From Dactylis glomerata (taxonomy: Eukaryota; Streptophyta; Magnoliopsida; Poales; Poaceae): a DNA stretch of 64,000 bases. Under the pieces are notes generated by a model that saw nothing but the letters and a program-made list of their open reading frames with translations, did not search any database and was not told the origin of the DNA. The DNA is taken from contig QXEO01000247.1 of the NCBI GenBank assembly GCA_007115705.1, positions 17,117,952-17,181,951 on the forward strand, read 5' to 3'. Below are positions 61,721 through 64,000 of this stretch, piece by piece (the first letter of the stretch is position 1; each line of letters opens with the position of its first letter). The position numbers were made by a program, and so were the translations under genes.

Positions 61721-63428
61721 GTGATACGTCTCCAACGTATCTATAATTTTTGATGCTCCATGCTTGTTTTTACACCATTTGCCTATTGTTTCGTTACACT
61801 TCGTGGCACTTTTATGCATTTTCCGGAACTAACCTATTAACAAGTTGCCACAGTGCCAGTTTCCTGTTTTCTGCTGTTTTTGTGTTTCAGAAGTGATACA
61901 CAGGAAATATTCTCGGAATTGGACGAAACAAGTTCCTGAAGTCTTATTTTACCCGGAAGCTTCCAGAGATCCGAAGGAGTAGGGCCACCAGGGCCCCACA
62001 CATAGGGGTGGCGCGGCCAGGCCCCTGGCCGCGCGAGCCCTGTGTGAGGGCGCCTGGTCCCTCCTCTGACATCGCCCCTTCACCTATAAATACCCCCCGA
62101 CGGAAAAAACCTAAGGACCCGATCAAATTTCCAGAACACATCGCGATCCGCTGCCGCCGTCGACCCGAAGATCGGGAGGGTCCAGAAGCTCTTCCCGGCA
62201 CCCTGCCGGAGAGGGGAATCGCCACCGGAGGTCTTCTTCATCGCCATGCTTGCCTCCGAAGCGATGAGTGAGTAGTCTACCTTGGACTATGGGTCCATAG
62301 CAGTAGCTAGATGGTGGTCTTCTCCACCATGTGCTTCATGTTTAGATCTCATGAGCTGCCCTACATGATTGAGATCACCGTTATGTAATTCTATGATGTT
62401 GGTTTGTTGGGATCCGATGAATATTGGTGTTTATGATTAAGTTGTTGTACTGAATATTATCTTTTGTTATCTCTATGTTGTTTATGATCTTGCATGCTCT
62501 CCGTTGTTAGTAGCTATCTTGGCCGAGTAGTTGCTAGTGACTCCAAGAGGGGGTATTTATGCTCGATAGTGGGTTCATGCCTCTATTTCACCTGGGGGAG
62601 TGACAGAAACCTCTAAGGTGGTAGATGTGCTGTTGCTACTAGGGAGAAAACAACATTCATATGCTCAAGGGCATATGCTTTGTTTACATTACACACTTTG
62701 CTTAATACAATTATCCGTTGTTCGCAACTTAATACTTTTGGGGTGTTCGGATTGATATCCCCGGGGGTGGATTATTAGTCATAGATGCAGTTGGATGGCG
62801 GTCTATGTATTTTATTGTAATGCCCAGAGTAAATCTCATAGTGATCTTCATGACATATCACGTTTATCTTTATTCTATCAATTGCCCAACTATAATTTGT
62901 TTACCCAGCATGTGTTATTTATCTATGGAGAGACACCACTAGTGAACTGTGGACCCCGGTCCTATTTCCATCATATTGCTATCACCTGTTTACTTTACTC
63001 GTACTGTTTACTTTCTCGCACTGTTTACTTTACTCACATACTTTTACTGTTTTCCACTCGATACACTCATAACCTTTGTTTCAAGCAAACCGGTGAGATT
63101 GACAACCTCATCGTAAGTTGGGAGCAAAGTACTTGGTTGTGTGTGTGTGCAGGTTCCGCGTTGCTGCTGGCTGAAGATGAGTCAACAAGTATCGTTAAAC
63201 GGCGCCCTTGTTGGAGTGTTATTAAGCCAGTCTGCATCACCTTCAGTCATCATTGTCTCTCCTCTCCTGATCGATATTAAACCTTGGTTTCTAAACTGAG
63301 GGAAAACTAGCTGCTATACTCATCATACCTTCCTCTTGGGGTTCCCAACGGGCTAGTCATTCACCACGCACAAGGACTGCTGTTGGGGGACAAAGAAGAA
63401 TAATCTCCCTCGCCATCAATCACCATCA
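61721..63428 (+). repeat. 5' LTR of the plus-strand gypsy-type element
   Basis: 1,708 bp with a TATAAATA box at 62085-62092. Ends TG...CA. Its last 80 bp differ from the LTR at 47459, indicating a different subfamily. Confidence 0.88.
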
Positions 63429-63620
63429 GCTAATTTTCTGGCGCCGTTGCCGAGGAGGAAAGAAGACTTCTGCGAGGGGAGGTTTCGCACACACATTCTT
63501 TACTTTGTTATTGTTTTGCTTTACTTTATTTATTTTACCTACATCATTTTATATCAAAAACCCAAAAAAATTAGAATCCTTGGTAGTTGTTTTTACTTAT
63601 CTGCTTTTAGTTTTGTTACA

Positions 63621-64000
63621 ATGAGTAATCCTAAAGTAGAAGTTCGTAGTTTTAAGCAACAAGGGGAAGAAAGTTTAAATGATGCTTGGTACCATATTAA
63701 CAATGCTCATCATAGGTGTACCAAAAAGCACTCCACCACGATCCTCCTTAGAAATTTTTATGTTGGTATATCTAGCTGGAATAGGTATGTTCTTGATACT
63801 CTTACAGGAGGTAATTTTCTGGGTACTCCCGCTGGAGAAGCATGCACTATAATTGAAAGTTTAGTGGGAGTACCACCTATTCATATTGCTAAAACTGAGA
63901 CCACCTTAGAGGAGGTTGTAGAAAGGCTCAGCTCTTTAGAGAAAAGTTTGCCAAGTATCCTAGAAAATGCTAGCCGCGTTAGCGAATTAGTAGAAAATAT
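63621..64000 (+). CDS. Gag of the plus-strand LTR element (partial, open at window end)
   Basis: The ATG at 63621 opens MSNPKVEVRSFKQQGEESLN and stays open for 126 codons to the edge. It contains DAWYHINNAHHRCT, ILLRNFYVGISSWNRYVLD and GGNFLGTPAGEAC, the Retrotrans_gag region of Athila-type elements. A Glu/Leu-rich coiled stretch (EEVVERLSSLEKSLPSILEN) follows. No lesion is seen so far, unlike the gag at 49296. It is a distinct gag, so this may be the more autonomous partner family. Polymerase domains would lie beyond the window. Confidence 0.8.
   Translation, partial: MSNPKVEVRSFKQQGEESLNDAWYHINNAHHRCTKKHSTTILLRNFYVGISSWNRYVLDTLTGGNFLGTPAGEACTIIESLVGVPPIHIAKTETTLEEVVERLSSLEKSLPSILENASRVSELVEN

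Larger units (their letters stand above)
61721..64000 (+). mobile_element. Plus-strand gypsy/Athila-type LTR element, 5' part, runs off the window
   Basis: The 5' LTR is 61721-63428 (TGATACGTC...CATCA). A primer site follows at 63439-63456 (tggcgccgttgccgagga, one mismatch to tRNA-Asp). A leader follows, and gag opens at 63621. The candidate target duplication on the left is AGATG (61716-61720); the right side is outside the window. It is inserted into the internal region of the minus-strand element, in opposite orientation to it. Confidence 0.88.

Noticed and set aside
1..64000. CRISPR arrays, bacterial operons, tRNA or rRNA genes
   Set aside because: The window is plant nuclear DNA; no regular spaced repeats and no tRNA/rRNA signature were seen by eye. 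The tRNA-Asp and initiator-Met matches are primer-binding sites of retrotransposons.

Overview
The window is nuclear DNA of a grass, most probably a Triticeae species (wheat, barley or Aegilops type). It has one ordinary plant housekeeping gene in a sea of nested transposons, and the LTR families, F-box/DUF295 and FAR1-related families and small MITEs are of the kind common in Triticeae. This assignment is inference from families; no species marker was searched. All calls were made by eye.

Layout. 1-830: C-terminal end of a decayed MuDR-like transposase. 1355-4860: a possible transposon with inverted AAAACTGAGTA-rich ends, holding a 168-bp tandem-repeat ORF and a small coiled-coil, membrane-anchored protein gene. 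4886-11766: a giant palindrome of two arms of about 3.4 kb, each with a Stowaway-like MITE, a gypsy integrase tail and a broken F-box-associated gene. 12067-14697: a minus-strand F-box/DUF295 pseudogene split by a solo LTR with exact target duplication. 16282-18291: a second palindrome with CACTG ends carrying a Ulp1-like protease fragment in each arm. 19670-22969: a multi-exon FAR1/MULE-type gene with a frameshift and a stop. 24200-25015: 3' end of a LINE. 25023-32023: a PIF/Harbinger-like element with a grass-specific ORF, split by a Copia element (26437-31636) with exact 5-bp target duplication.

34310-41983 (minus) is the only gene here that looks intact: NRPB2, the second-largest subunit of RNA polymerase II. 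I resolve 25 coding exons totalling 3,645 nt (1,214 residues plus stop). It carries a short deletion/divergence in a variable linker. A 5'-truncated LINE (42551-46992) with a 15-18 bp target duplication lies about 570 bp upstream of its start codon.

47459-55930 is a complete but non-autonomous gypsy-type LTR element (gag and protease only) with a GCAGT target duplication. From 59131 to the window end are two related LTR elements, the second inserted head-on into the internal region of the first. The plus-strand one runs off the end of the window with an open gag frame.

The genes do not form a pathway. The biology is transposon nesting, foldback structures that could give double-stranded RNA, and TE pressure on F-box genes and on the NRPB2 upstream region.
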